Below are positions 27,824-40,078 of a stretch of DNA of 64,000 bases, in pieces. This DNA comes from Erythroxylum novogranatense (taxonomy: Eukaryota; Streptophyta; Magnoliopsida; Malpighiales; Erythroxylaceae). The position numbers were made by a program, and so were the translations under genes. The stretch spans positions 5,365,001-5,429,000 of the forward strand of contig CM057229.1 in the NCBI GenBank assembly GCA_029891385.1. Reading direction: 5' to 3'. The notes under the pieces were generated by a model. The model searched no databases and was not told the DNA's origin. It saw only the letters and a list, made by a program, of their open reading frames with translations. Numbering within the stretch: position 1 is the first letter of the stretch; each line of letters opens with the position of its first letter.

Positions 27824-28030
27824 TATGTTACTCCAATGTATTTCCACAACACCAAGATAATCAATCACAAAGAATCCGATTCAAAGATTCAAAAGTGAAG
27901 CACATACAAGTGAGACATCACTTTTGAGTATCAAGAGCAAACATGTTAACAAAACCATTAAGTGAAGAACGGTTTGGAAGGTCGACGAATGTGATAATGG
28001 TTATGTTATGAACAATGAAAGCGATGTAAC
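27824..28030 (+). pseudogene. Copia RNase H tail, unit 2 copy B
   Basis: Counterpart of 14360-14572, with the same ATATGTTACTC junction and the same internal loss after the RHHF-like motif. A real family feature is therefore likely for that deletion. Confidence 0.6.
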
Positions 28031-28284
28031 GAGAAAACTAACGGCGTCAAAAACAAAGGAGGCACAAACCGGTAACTTCTCCGACAAGAAAGTCAGGAGG
28101 AAAGTGTGATAATCTCGACGATTTCAATGACTCTAGAACACTCGTGACTATATCTCAGAGAAGTAGCCTAAAAGTAAAATCATTACGGTTATTCTCGTCT
28201 CTAGATGGTTCATTTTGGTTTCCCAATTCTATCAAACATCTAACCCTAAAAATCTTACCAGAGTGAGTTTTTCGTTCTGAAACA

Positions 28285-30501
28285 ATGGAGTCAGCCATGA
28301 TATTCGGAAGACATGTGGATTTCGAGTCATTGAGGAATGATGGTATGGATGTGGAAGCAGAGATTGTAAGAGCTGGTTGGAGGAACTTCTTTTAGGTACG
28401 AGAACCAGTATACACAAATGAGGTTTTCAACTTTTGGAAGAATGCTCGGCTAGTAGACAAAACTGTAGTATCTTCAGTAGATGGTATATCCGTTGTTGTG
28501 ACTAAGGAGTTGATAAAGAAGGTGACCGATTGTCCGTCAGTTGGTCACACCCTCTCTACCAAGGTGGGATGGATGTCTGAAGTCGGTATGCGAGAGGAAG
28601 ATGTGACGAGACAATTATATGGAGCCAATGACCCATGGCAGAGGAAGACCTCGAGTTTGGTTCCAAAGGCTAGGGTTCTTTATGCAATTTTGTTTAATTA
28701 CATTCTACCTAGAGCAGGTTCAAGACATTTGGTGACCACTCTGGACGAACAATGTTTGTTCTACTTGTTGAATGGTAATCCCATAGACTTACCCTTCTTA
28801 ATCTTTCATTACATGATTAAGGGGATGAAGGATTCAAATAGTTATCCTTATGGGATGCTTCGACAAGGATTTTAAGGAATCCGCATCGCTTCTACACAAA
28901 AGATATAGAAGGACTATGGTTGTGAAGAGTAAGATTGATGCACACACCATAATGCACGATGGGTCCGAACACAATGGATGAAAGAAGAAGCGGACTCTTC
29001 AACAAGAACAAGGACCGAGGGGAGCTTCCAGCAAGAAGACTCGAACTTCAAGTTGTGAAGTTGAAGTGAGTATGAGATCGGCCCAGATGAAATAAGGAAA
29101 GTGTCGAAGACCGCTGATAAAACAGTGAATCTTCAAATCAAGAAAGCCAATCCCGGAGGATGTAACAAGTTGCTTAAAAGACAAGGAGAAAGTCTTTAAG
29201 TGAAGCTACAAAGAAGGGAAAGAGATCACGGAGGATCTGGACTCGAGGCAACAAGAACAAAAGAATGTCGAGAACAGAGTGAAGGTAATCTTCTCCATGT
29301 GGTGCACCTAGACAAACAAGATCCTTAGTCTCTATTCGGAAGAGGATAGAGGCATAAAACCAAGGAGACCAAGAAGAAGAGAAAGGCGGAAGCGAGAAGA
29401 GAAAAGGTGAAGCCACAAAACTTCAAGACTAACAGAGGTAAAATGGAAGACCTGCTAGGAAGTTAGTCGGAAGAAAGAAATCTCGATCTTGCTTTCAAAG
29501 ACAAAAGAAAATGAGCAAAGCAGTAGTTCGTGATATCCCCATTAACCAACCAAAGGAGCTTAATCTGTTCGAGTACTCTTGTTAATGATTAACTGAAGTT
29601 ACAGCAGATTCAACTTTAGTGAGGACACCAAAGGAAGTATCTGCTGAATCTAGTTTGATCGCTCATGACTATTCCGAATATTTAAGAAAGGATAAGCTCA
29701 AGTCGATCGGTTGAGAACGTGACAAGAAGGAGTACTTCAATCGCTATCTTCACCAACCCGTAAGACAAATAAAGGTCGCTCATGCACCTATTTTGATAAA
29801 TAGTGAGTCATGGCACATTTTGAATGAAGACGAAAGGAACTTCTATGATACTTTAAGGTACGCCGGTACAAGGCCATACCCTACTCAAATGTGTTCTCGA
29901 TCGGCACTATTTATCCAAATACGTAATTGCATCGTAATAAAGGTTGTACCGCACATACAGCCACGATATCCATTGAATTTGAATAAGGGAAGTCAAGCTA
30001 TTTCGAAGAAGATAGTGATGATCCGTCCTCGGATCAAATAATGTAAGAGTCAAGAAATTAATGAGGCATGCGCTTACACAAAATAAAGACGATGCGAGCT
30101 GCAACTATACCGATAAGTAAGAAGACCGTCCCAGGGGGGAAGAATAATGAGAGGGACATTCATCGAATCCTCGTTGACACAGCTTCTGCATGATAGACCC
30201 CTATCTCATACATCAGATATTCAAGCACAAGCGCTACCCTCGCAAGGAAGACAATTCTCGATGTTGCCGCTCCATTTGACTTGAATCTTCCTGTTGATAC
30301 GTTAATTCGGCCCACCGCCTATTGTGCTTAATGAGGAGTACACCGACCTCGATGCTTATACTACTACAATTATGCTTCACCGCCCCTCGGCAGATGAAGA
30401 TCAATCGCCCTTACCAAAGGACTCAAGATGAACTCAGTAGACACGGGGAATTCAATGAGATGAAGGAGACAATGAATTATCTCAAGAAGATGATGATGTA
30501 A
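28285..30501 (+). pseudogene. Sirevirus-type third ORF (envelope-like), unit 2 copy B
   Basis: ATG at 28285. The best-preserved copy of the N-terminal domain: 28498-28875 is one 125-residue open block with KELIKKVTDC, EEDVTRQLYGAN, SSLVPKARVLYAI, LPRAGSRHLVTTLDEQC and NPIDLPFLIFHYMIKG. This is the pattern of the plant 'putative transposon protein' domain. The rest is frameshifted. A basic linker lies at about 29080-29500. The end is near 30501. Confidence 0.65.
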
Positions 30502-30751
30502 CTACTAAAGAGTCGTCAGTTCTTAATGATTTTTATTATAACAAATAGGAGGAGAAGAGAATGAAAAAGGGAGAAGAGAGCGGGACGAGAAAAGGATGTT
30601 GAGAAAAGCAGTTGTAAATGTAGCAGACGGAGAAAGGAAGAAGTCAAAGAAGAAGTTTTGTAGATAAGTTTTTTTTCATAAGATTGTATTTTTCCCTTGT
30701 ATATAATTCGTGATCATCAAATTATAACAAATTAACTTTACATGATTTGTT

Positions 30752-31480
30752 AAAGGGAGATTGTTAAGTCCAAATGACTCAACTTAAAAATATTTTGATG
30801 TATCACAAACAAAATAAATAAAAAGGAAGTTAGATGACGAAATCGAACACGCATAAAGTCAAGATGAGAGAAGTCCAACATGCATTTATTTCAACACAGG
30901 CAAGTCGATGCACGAAAGTCGAATACGTACGGTGTGAACACAGAGGAAGTCAGAGTTAGTTACAGAACTCAACTCATTAACCGTTTCTTTAAAGATTTTA
31001 CATTCAAGCGTTATCATAACTTAAGGTTTTTTTTTTAGTTGTATGAAATGGATTTTTCAAAGTTTAGATATAGAGTTATCAGCAGGGTGTCTAAGAGGGA
31101 AGATATATAGTCGCCCAATAAAAGAGTAAAGTTGAACAGTTCAACTGTTTGCAGTCCTCATGTTTGCTTACTTCTGGAATACGTTATACAAATAAATTAT
31201 TTTGATCCTGTCCAGAAGTCTATGACGTATGAATTGAAACGTCCTTTTGTGTTCTGGTTCGCTTCTGCAATACGCTATTGGCAGTGTTTGACATGATTAT
31301 TATTTTTTAGACGGAAACTCTTTGACATTATTATAGCGGCTAGAAGATCGTACCTATTAATTGAAAACTCAATCTACGGACAGAAAAACTATGCGATTTG
31401 ATCCTATTGAAAAGTATGTAAAGCCAAAATGAGTTGACATATATGATTTTAATGAATAATAGACGAAGAAAATAGACGAA
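30752..31480 (+). repeat. PPT, LTR and LTR-derived sequence of unit 2, copy B and beyond
   Basis: AAAGGGAGA then TGTTAAGTCC at 30762. The sequence from about 31061 (AAGTTTAGATATAGAG) returns diverged at about 33615, after unit 3, so it is probably the internal part of an LTR. 31140-31330 holds the GAATTGAAACG...CTTCTGCAATACGCTATTGGCAG segment that recurs at 52000-53950. Confidence 0.55.
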
Positions 31481-31735
31481 GTACAAAAATGCATTTAAGT
31501 AGAAAAATGTACGAGAATGCGAAAAGCATAAATAATATGTTGACTTCGAGTCTTATTAATAACCTTAGTGTTCAACTGCTTCTTCAATCTTGCTTCTTGA
31601 ACCTTGAAACAAGCAGTTATTTAGTGAAGTTCTGTTTTTTAACTTTGCTTTCGTCTGATTTTGATCCTCCGTCTGTTTTCCTTCTTTCGCCTACTTGTCA
31701 CATTTTGTCTCGCTTAACGCTCACGTAAATATGAA
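31425..31735 (+). repeat. LTR-like fragment, unit 3
   Basis: CCAAAATGAGTTGACATATA followed by TGATTTTAATGAATAA and GACGAAG words matches the LTR heads at 10654, 52335 and 54085, with decay at the very start. Confidence 0.45.
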
Positions 31736-31990
31736 TTAATTGTCCAAAGAATATTGGCCTTTATTTATGAATTTTTATATATTTAATATGTTCAGATTTG
31801 AGGAAAATTTCAGTCTTGAGAATCCCAACGACTTGTAGAGCATGGCTGACAAGGCCCTTTGTATAACTTCAAATCGTAAACCGCTCGAGTAGCATCAACC
31901 TTTAGAGGTGTTATCTTTCTCTCTCAAAATCCTTTCCAAGGACATAACCATCAAGAACAGATTATCTGAATTAGATTAAAATCAGAATCA

Positions 31991-33013
31991 ATGGACGGAG
32001 CTATGATGTATGGAAAGCATGTGGACTTCGAATCTCTGCGAAGAGATGGAATGGATATCGAACCGGAGATTATTCGAGGCGGTTGGAGAAATTTCTTCGA
32101 AGTCCGAGAGGATGTATATCCAAATCAGGTATTTGATTTTTGGAAGTATGCACAGATGGTGGAAAAGACTATTGTCTCAACGGTAGACGGACTTAGCATT
32201 ATTGTGACAATGGACTTGATTGAGAAGGTTACTGGATGTTCATCCGTTGGAGAGAAGCTTTGTAGCAAGGCGAAATGGATGACCACGGTGGGTTTAAAGG
32301 AAGAAGATGTTACTAAATAGCTTTATGGAGTGAATGACATATGGGAAAGGAAGACCTCAAGTCTGGTCCCAAAAGCTAGGATTCTTCATGCGATTCGCTT
32401 AATCGCATCATACCAAGAGCGGGTTCAACACACTTGGTAACTACCTTGGATGAGCAAAGGCTATTCTACTTTGAACCACCAACCAAGAATTTACCATTTT
32501 GATCTTTCATTATATGGTGAAAAGAATGAAAGATACAACAAGTTATCCGTATTGACATCTTTGTTGACAAGAGTTTTAGATAATCGGAATTCGCCTTGAA
32601 GTGAAAAGACCCAAGAGTCCTCGTAAAAAGTGCTATGAATTTAGGTACTATAAATGAATGGGCTTGAAGGATCTGAACAAAGAGAAACAGAGATTCTCGA
32701 GAACACAGCTAGGATTCAGCGCGAGGGTTTACTAAGATAATGTAGGTGGGTCCAAAAGGAAAGCGAGCAGAGGACTACATCCGATCTGCAGACGATATGA
32801 TGCTACAGCTATGCTTTCTAGAGCTCCCAAAGCAGATAATGATCAACCTTCTTTGCCTTGTGACTTGCATAATGAAGTACAAAGTTTAAGTCAAGAAGTA
32901 AAAGAATGTATGAAACAATGAATCGAATGGAGAAGATGATGACAGACGTGCAGACGAGGATGATAGATATGCAGAAGATGCTGTCAGAATTTATGCAGAG
33001 TCATGACCATTAA
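31991..33013 (+). pseudogene. Sirevirus-type third ORF (envelope-like), unit 3
   Basis: ATG at 31991 (MDGAMMYGKH). The first 109 codons are open: HVDFESLRRDGMD, GGWRNFFEVRED, VTMDLIEKVTGC, LKEEDVTK. A TAG follows at 32318. The frame can be followed further through frameshifts (SSLVPKARILHAI, VQHTLVTTLDEQ-like). It ends as a Met-rich coiled coil (MIDMQKMLSEFMQ) with a stop at 33011-33013. No RNase H tail was recognised upstream. It is more diverged from units 1 and 2 than they are from each other. Outside the doubtful duplicated region, this is the clearest truncated unit. Confidence 0.65.
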
Positions 33014-34553
33014 TTATTTTTTATTATAACAAATAGGGGGAGAAGAAGAAAATGGAGAAGAATATGGGAGAATTAAATGAAACCATTATGTCAAAGGGGA
33101 GGAAGATCAAACTGAGACAGAAAGGCAGATGAAGATGAAGAAAATATGAAGTTGGCGTTTTCTTATTCTATTTTCTTTTTTTTTTCTTGTATAATTTGTT
33201 ATGATATATATATATATGTGTGACTTACGTCGATGGAGAGGAAGCTTCTTATAGGCTTTGTCAAAAAGTTGCATTTAAAATTATTAAATGACTAAAAGAC
33301 AAAAATGAAGATGGTGTTGGTGTGTGACATGTGGCCATATGCAGAAGGAAAAACACCTATTTGAAGACTAAAAGAGGTGGATGATGGTGGGTTTGAAATC
33401 GAATGAAAAGGGTTTTGAGAAAATCCTAAGCTTTCATCTCTTCACATTCAATCATCTTCAAGCTTGTTCGGCCGAAGCTTCCTCCATCATCTTCTCCAAG
33501 CTCACAGCTCTTATGTTCACTTAGTTTTAAACAAAAATTTAAAAGGTTTGATTAACTTTGATTCACCACACCTTTGTGAAAAGAAGTTAGTATTTACCAA
33601 AACATTTTAAAAGAAGAATAAGTTTAGATATAGAGGTATCGGCGAGGTGTCCGGCAGGAAGATATGTAGTCGGTTAAGGAAAAATTAAAGTTGAAGAGTT
33701 GCGATTGTGTTAAATGAGGGCGATCGCAGGATGATAAAGTGAAAGAGAAACGATTTACCTCGAGAAAAGTTAAAAAGCAGTTTAAATGTGCATGAATAGT
33801 TTCCAAGAAGGATTAGTCAATTCAGATACTTCAAGAAGGATTATGGAATCGATAATCTGAAATTTAATGCGTTGTAAATGACATCAAGTTAATCGGTTTA
33901 AATTTGTTAGTTCATATTACGATGAAGAACACCTTGGTTGTTTGTCGCTTTTTCAATCAAGGTGTTGAAGACTTTTCACAAGATTACTCGTCAGAATGCT
34001 TGTAGGCTACTCATCTTGATGATGATAGTTCGCAACCGATAACGAAGATGACATGGGAGTGGAAACAGCTCAAAGAAATTAGATGATATAATACAAACTT
34101 CATCATCGAGAACCCATACGATAACGCTGAGGATATTCCGAAACCAAGGATTGAAAAAGATTGAACTATGGGATTTCGATCCGTAAGATCTAATAACCGG
34201 AGCGAAGATGGACGAAGTCAAGAAATGTATTTAAGTCGGAAAAGCGATTTAAGTATGGAAAGAGATACAAACACGTATTTAAGTTGAGAACACGAAGGTC
34301 GATAAGATGTACGGTTAATAACACGAGCGAAAGTTCACAACACGAGCGAAGGTGACAACACAAACGGAGTTCACAATATAGACGGTTAACAACATGACGA
34401 AGTTAACAACATAAATGAAGTTGATAAAGCGCATTTTAAGCACATGCAAGATTCGGCCAATTAGTACAGACGCCAATCGAATAATTGTTTCTTTGAAGAT
34501 TCAAGAAGAAAGAATCAAGAAGCGATTCTAAAGTTCTAAATACAAGTCGAAAG
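33013..34553. other. Degenerate LTR-like and unassigned sequence
   Basis: A purine tract AACAAATAGGGGGAGAAG lies at 33027-33044, just after unit 3. 33170-33250 has a CTTGTATAATTTG word and a short (TA)n run. 33615-33700 repeats 31061-31140. 33790-33900 resembles 7295-7385. No gene seen. Confidence 0.45.
34290..34440. repeat. ~18-bp degenerate tandem repeat
   Basis: About seven to eight units with the approximate consensus AACACAGACGAAGTTAAC. The variable part again shows GACG alternating with other words (GAGCG, AGACGG, TAAATG). Confidence 0.6.
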
Positions 34554-36224
34554 TTATGAGAATCTGGGTTTTTTCCTATTACGACGAGTATCTGCAGTAG
34601 ATTGGGCCTCTGATTGTGGCGTACATTCGCTGCTGCTCATCGGCTTATCCATTTGTGACGGCGAGTGGTATTCAGCATCGGAGAATCTTTTTTCGAGACA
34701 TTGTTTAGCTGACGAAGAAGAATCAGGAATTTTATCTGAAAATATCAGAAACCAACATATATTAAGCAAGCAATATAAGTGGAGATGAATTTAAACTAAA
34801 TGCCACATACAGAAATAATTACAGATGATGTTATAGATAAAATCAAGATGAAGTAAGAATAAGAAGCACCTGAGAGCGGTGAAAGTGAAGTCTGTTGTAT
34901 TTCATGATCATCAATTTTCTGGCAGTAAACAACAGTAAATCGTTGCACCCCTTGAAGACCGAGTGTTTGTTGGCTTCACGTCAAGTAAGAAAGTTATCGC
35001 TTTTCAATCAGGCGATAGTTTCTCGAGGGAGATCGATGTTCTTATAACGGAAAAAAATTTGTCCATTGTCGCGGAATAAGTAGACGAAGATACTTGCGGT
35101 GATTAAACTGGAAATGTAAATGAAAGAAGGAAGGAAAATATAACCTCATTGTAATATCGCATAGCTTCAATGGCGGTAAAGTTTAATAGTTTTCAATGAG
35201 GTCGGCGAAAATCGAAGCCGTTATAATTCCAGCCAAATCGGTCAAATCCATGTCATATCAACATCTGCTCAATAAAGTCACAATAGTCAAAAAGGAGAAG
35301 GGTGGGCAAAAAAGTAGTGCGGTGACATGGAAGTTAAAAAGTTATGCTAAAATTATGGATCGGACACTAAAAGAATAAACAAGAAATGGAAGATTGCAAA
35401 TAGAAGCACAAACCTTGCTCTTTATCCGCTTCTCTCTACAAGAATTGCAAGTGAAGAGAACTCCAGATCAAGGCGTTGAGACCTAAGCATTTGTTGCATG
35501 CCATATACCAGAATTTTTGCAAAATGTGCTGAAAAGATATTTTGACTTCAATCCATGATATCTAAGGAAAAGTCGCTAAGAATGTTCAGAGGAAGAAGTT
35601 TCAAATTCAATATGTGAGCGGAATATGTAGATGCGATTACCTTGGGCGAGAATCTAGAGACATGATCTTGGTGATATTCGATGAGAACCGGAAGATATAC
35701 GAGGATTATATGTAAAGTAAGATTTTCCAACGACGACGCTGATGTCGCTGTTATTTCGTTGTGCCCTGTAACATAGTAATTATATACGTGACAAAATAAA
35801 GACATTTGTAAATTCGTACATAATTTGTAACAAAATGTTAATAACGTTGTAGGTAACATAATGGATTACCAATTTTTGAGATCCGCAACTTCTTACATGG
35901 GTGGGTCAACGAGGATGGCTGAGTCGAACCACGTTGACAATGCAATAGCTAATATTTAATAAACATTTTCTTAGATAGAATGAAAAGGACAGAGTAAGAT
36001 GTGTTATTATGAGGAAGGAAATAATACCGTTAAAGAAATTAACTTTCAGTTTTTGCAAACAATAATCGGATGAGAGTGAAGTGAGTCCATAATTTTCGCC
36101 CTCGCTCTCAACAAAACAATTCCAAAGCGATAGTATGACCGTTTGTTGCCTACAAAAACCACAGACACGAGAAGATGATAAATTTGTTTATCTCGACACA
36201 AAATAGACACAAAGATACAGAGTG
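34554..36224 (-). pseudogene. RPA-like (single-strand DNA-binding) exons of the Helitron, left of the copia insertion
   Basis: Minus-strand remnants. At about 35410-35535 two zinc-binding pairs, WYMACNKC and FTCNSC, are separated by about 12 residues and need one frame correction. This is the zinc ribbon of the RPA large-subunit C-terminal fold. A last open block at 34554-34769 ends NRKKPRFS and resembles the polar tails of plant Helitron RPA-like proteins. 35548-35859 (STYSAHILNLK region) may be part of an OB fold. Plant Helitrons often carry such RPA-like ORFs beside the Rep/helicase gene. Exon borders could not be fixed. 36046-36224 holds a GNKRSYYRFG stretch before the copia target site. 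Confidence 0.5.
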
Positions 36225-36229
36225 AGAAT
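36225..36229. repeat. Target-site duplication AGAAT, left
   Basis: AGAAT directly before the TG of the left LTR. It matches 45702-45706 directly after the CA of the right LTR. Confidence 0.85.
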
Positions 36230-37216
36230 TGAAGTGAATCACACGTTAATATATTGAACAATAATATGATCAAGATACACAAGAAGGGGGTTGAATTGTG
36301 ATAAACTTTTCGTTAATCCCTTTAGAAATTACTTGTTCTTTCAAAACTTATCAGAATCAATTCGTAATTAGTTTTAAAAAAACTTTGTTAATTTTGAAAA
36401 CTACGATATAAGTAATATGAGTAGAAAGAAAAACACAGCAATTTATCCCGGTTCACCCCAAACCGTAGGCTACGCCCATCCTCGATATCCTTCGAGATTT
36501 CACTATTTCTAACTGCTTACAAGTATTCTTTCGATCGAGCCTCTCGTGTCTCTTTACAACAAGTATTCTTTTACTCTTAGCCTCTTCAAAGCTATCTGTA
36601 ACACTTTCTAATTGAAAGAATAGTAAAGAGCTTGTTACAATAGAAATTCTCTTAACATCTTGCTCACTAAATATCGCTCACAATTTTCTCTCGATAATCT
36701 GAAAATCAAAAGTTGAATATTCAAGGTTTCATGAAGTTTTTTTCTTCTTCAATCTCGACTCTTATTTATAGTCGGGTTCTTCAACTTTCTTGAATATCTG
36801 CTTGAATCTTGAAAAACGGTTATTCAGTTTGACTCAGAATTAACTCAAACCGATGTTTCTTTCTTCCATCCGATATTTTGTATCGGCCGCTTTTCTCTTT
36901 ATAAGCTTTAAATGCCTTTTTCGCTTGTAAAGCTTTCGCCTTTTCTCTTGTAAAGCTTTAAATGCTTTTCTCTTGTAAAGCTTTCCCGCCTTTTCTCTTG
37001 TAAAGCTTTCGTCTACTTTTCTCTTGTAAAGCTTTCATTACTTTTTTTCTTGTAAAGCTTTAAATGCGCTTTTAAGCTTGGTTGATTCTTACTTCTACTG
37101 ATTTTCTCCTTCATCTGCTTTTTTTACTTCTCATGTGTCCATCTACTTTTCATTTGTATATTTCTTTTGTTTGTCATCAAAATTATTTAATACGTGAAGT
37201 CCGGTTTGACTTAACA
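36230..37216 (-). repeat. 3' LTR of the copia element (987 bp)
   Basis: Contains about seven tandem ~25-bp units (36890-37110) of the form CTTGTAAAGCTTTCGTCTGC on the plus strand, with the CGTCTG part variable (CGTCTAC, CGCC, AAATGCG, CATTAC). The other LTR has about four. Confidence 0.9.
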
Positions 37217-37227
37217 TTCTCCCCTTT
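37217..37227 (-). promoter_or_regulatory. Polypurine tract of the copia element
   Basis: AAAGGGGAGAA on the minus strand, directly before the 3' LTR. A second conserved purine tract (AACAAATAGGGGAGAAG on the minus strand) lies at about 37364-37381. Confidence 0.85.
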
Positions 37228-37399
37228 GATGATAACAAATATTGTGAAATAGAGAAATATGAAAGGTATCAAATATCTGAAGTATGAATAAATCAAAATA
37301 ACTTCGCTTTCAAAATTTCTTCCGCTTTTCCTTTCAAATTGATTCTCCTTCTCATTCTTCCTTCTCCCCTATTTGTTATTAATCAAAAAATTATTTCCC

Positions 37400-39680
37400 A
37401 AACTGTTTCACCAACTTTTTCAGATCTTCTTAATCTTCTTCATATCCTTATCAAGTTTCAACTTGTTTCTTTAAAGTCAATGATTCAAATTGCAATGAGG
37501 ATTCTGCCTCAATAATCTTGTCTCACAACAACAAAGAATCGTTGTTGTATAAGCTTCCACGTTTGAGACATGTGGTTCAATAATTTGTAGGAGAGGCGGA
37601 GGAACATATACTGACTGATCGGAATATCAAGATCATAGAATCAAGTATACGCTTGAAATGTGCTTCCAAGCCAAGGCATAGCTTCAGAATCGAGTTGATC
37701 TCCCAGAGGTCGATTTTGCGTAATGTTCGTAAAATACTATAAGAACATTTTAAGTTGCCAATCGAAGAGAACGACATCGACCACTTCTCGATAGTGCCTC
37801 CTGTGGATCATCTCGCCGTAGTCTTAGTTTGGCTTGTTCTCGGATCTTGATAAATGCAGATAGAACTTCCACTTCTTTTCTCTTCACATGCTTCATCAAT
37901 CAATTGCACCGCTTCGCAACGATCGTAAGTCATGTCATCCAAAACGGTTCTCGTTGAACTTTCAACTTCGCTTTCTTCACACTTTCGCTCAACAAAATTT
38001 GGTGGTTGTAAATCGGTACCACCTTGATTAATGAACCGCCCAAGATTGATAAAAAGTAAGACGCTCTCCAAATGGCTCGTGGATATGGTTCTCTTCCAAC
38101 TCTCTTGCTTGATCATAGAAATTTTTGTAACCCCTATCCAATGATGTAGAATGTCATATCAAATTCAACCGATTTGAAGAAGGCTTTCACAAATCTCTTT
38201 GGTTTGTCTCGGATGATGACAGATTTGGTCTTCTTCTCCTCTGTGACAACCAATCTGTGTTCCCAACTTTCTCTTTGAAAAATTAAATATTTGGATGGAA
38301 CATTAGTCATCACACTCAAGACTTTTTGAGTAACCTTTTGTCCCATAACATGTGTAGCAATTTGCTTGCGAATAAGTGAAGACTGAAAAGTAGTAGAAAC
38401 TACTTCTTCAAAAATTGGATTATCAAGGACATTGTGAGTATCCTTAAGATTACCAGCAACAGCTTCCATATTTACTTCAGCAATATCAACCGTATTAACA
38501 ACAGACTTTTACAGTAGTATCAACAATGATCTTTTTGCCTTTACCTTCTTAGACTTTGTTTCGCTTGTTGGACTTCCTTCTTTTTCGCACTCATTTTCTT
38601 TCCCTTGGTGACTTTTTAGGTTGCGTTTTTTCTTTTCAGTTCTTCTTTCCTTTCTCCTCCACTTCCTCGAGACCGAAGTTTCAATCTTTTCAAGGATTGA
38701 TGTCAACGACTTTGTAGTTTTTGATCTTTGCGATCGTAATGCTTTGATCGACTTGATTCTCTGGATTGACCGCTTCTTTCTCATTGCACGCTTTCACTGG
38801 GTAACCTTCTTGCTTGCTTTGGAATGTTACTCAAGTAGGGTTCCCTTTACGCTCAAGTCACCGATTCAAAAATTGAACACTTCGACTTTGATTCCCGAGA
38901 ATGTGATCTTGTTTCCTTCATAAAGACTTCTTCAAGATACGCCCCCTCAATTGTTGCTTTCCTTGGCGATTCTGCTCCTTTTCTCGCCTAAAATCTCGGA
39001 CCCATTTTAGCAATAGATGTTGAATCTATATAGCTTTTAACAGATATCTTCATCTAATTCCCCGATCCAACTGATGCCGATTCTCTCAACACTCTTGTCA
39101 ACAACATCCCATAAGGACAAGTGTTTGTATCCTTTATTGATTTTACCATGTACCGATAAATCAAATATGGTAAATCTATTGGGTGATGATTCAGAAGATG
39201 AAGAATACATTGTTCATCCAGGGTAGTGACCTGATGTCGTGAATCTATTCTCGGTAAAACACATTCACATGTAACCGCGAACAATACCCTCGCTTTTGGT
39301 ACCAGCCAAGAGGCTCTCCTTTCAATTGGGTTATTTTGTCCATAAAGTTGACGACTAACTTCATCTTCGCTCATCTTAAGCTTAGTCATCCATTTCGCCA
39401 TATTAGTGAGTTGAACTCCATCCATCGGACATTCAAGGACTTTCTCCAAGAACTCCTTCACATTATAACAGAGTGTGTGTCTACATACGACACGATTGTA
39501 TCGCTCATCGACTTAGTATTCTTCCGTAACTCATAAACTTCTTGGAGATAGACTTCATCTCGCATTTGAAAGAAGTTTCTCCAACCTGCCGCTATTATCT
39601 CCTATTTATATCCATCTCGTTTTTTCTTAGTTCTTCGTTTACTAATCTTCCCAAATTCGATCTCGATCAACTCATAAAAT
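37400..39680 (-). pseudogene. Third ORF (envelope-like) of the copia element
   Basis: Lies between the pol stop and the 3' LTR. The block 39054-39461 shows KEFLEKVLECP, SEDEVSRQLYGQN, SWLVPKARVLFAV, LPRIDSRHQVTTLDEQC and HPIDLPYLIYRYM, the same domain as in units 1-3. A Lys/Arg-rich block (38509-38784) follows, then 38134-38469, 37808-38116 and 37577-37777 in different frames. The layout N-terminal domain, basic linker, C-terminal domain matches the truncated units. I see no signal peptide or transmembrane segment in the open blocks, so a true envelope role is doubtful. Confidence 0.65.
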
Positions 39681-39903
39681 GGGCTTGACATTCATCTTCT
39701 TGATTCGATTGAGTAGGAACTTGCTTGAAGAAATTTCAGAGAGATTTAAGAGAACTAGCAATTTCTGAATTCGGTAGAAATCCCAAAAGTCAGTTTTAGG
39801 GAATTTATAGCGAATTCTAGAACTATTGTACTTCTCGATGATCTGACAGCTTTTTCCCTCTAAAACTTTTTCTTGTGAAAGAAGTTTTATATCTGAAACC
39901 GTC

Positions 39904-40078
39904 TAACGTCGTTAACTCCATCGTTCCATTGTCTTGTCTTTATAAAAAAACCAGATGAATGGTCCGTTAACTCCTCCGTCTGTCTGTCTTGTCTTTATGA
40001 AAAACCAGATGAATGGTCCGTTAACTCCTCCGTCTGTCTGTCTTGTCTTTATGAAAAACCAGATGAATGGTCCGTAAC
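39904..40078. repeat. 54-bp tandem repeat, about three copies
   Basis: The unit contains CCTCCGTCTGTCTGTCTTG and AAAACCAGATGAATGGTCCG. The two right-hand copies are essentially identical and the left copy is diverged. It lies between the pol stop and the third ORF. Confidence 0.9.

Noticed and set aside
35196..35378. 60-codon Lys-rich plus-strand frame
   Set aside because: It lies opposite the probable Helitron RPA-like exons and shows no domain of its own.
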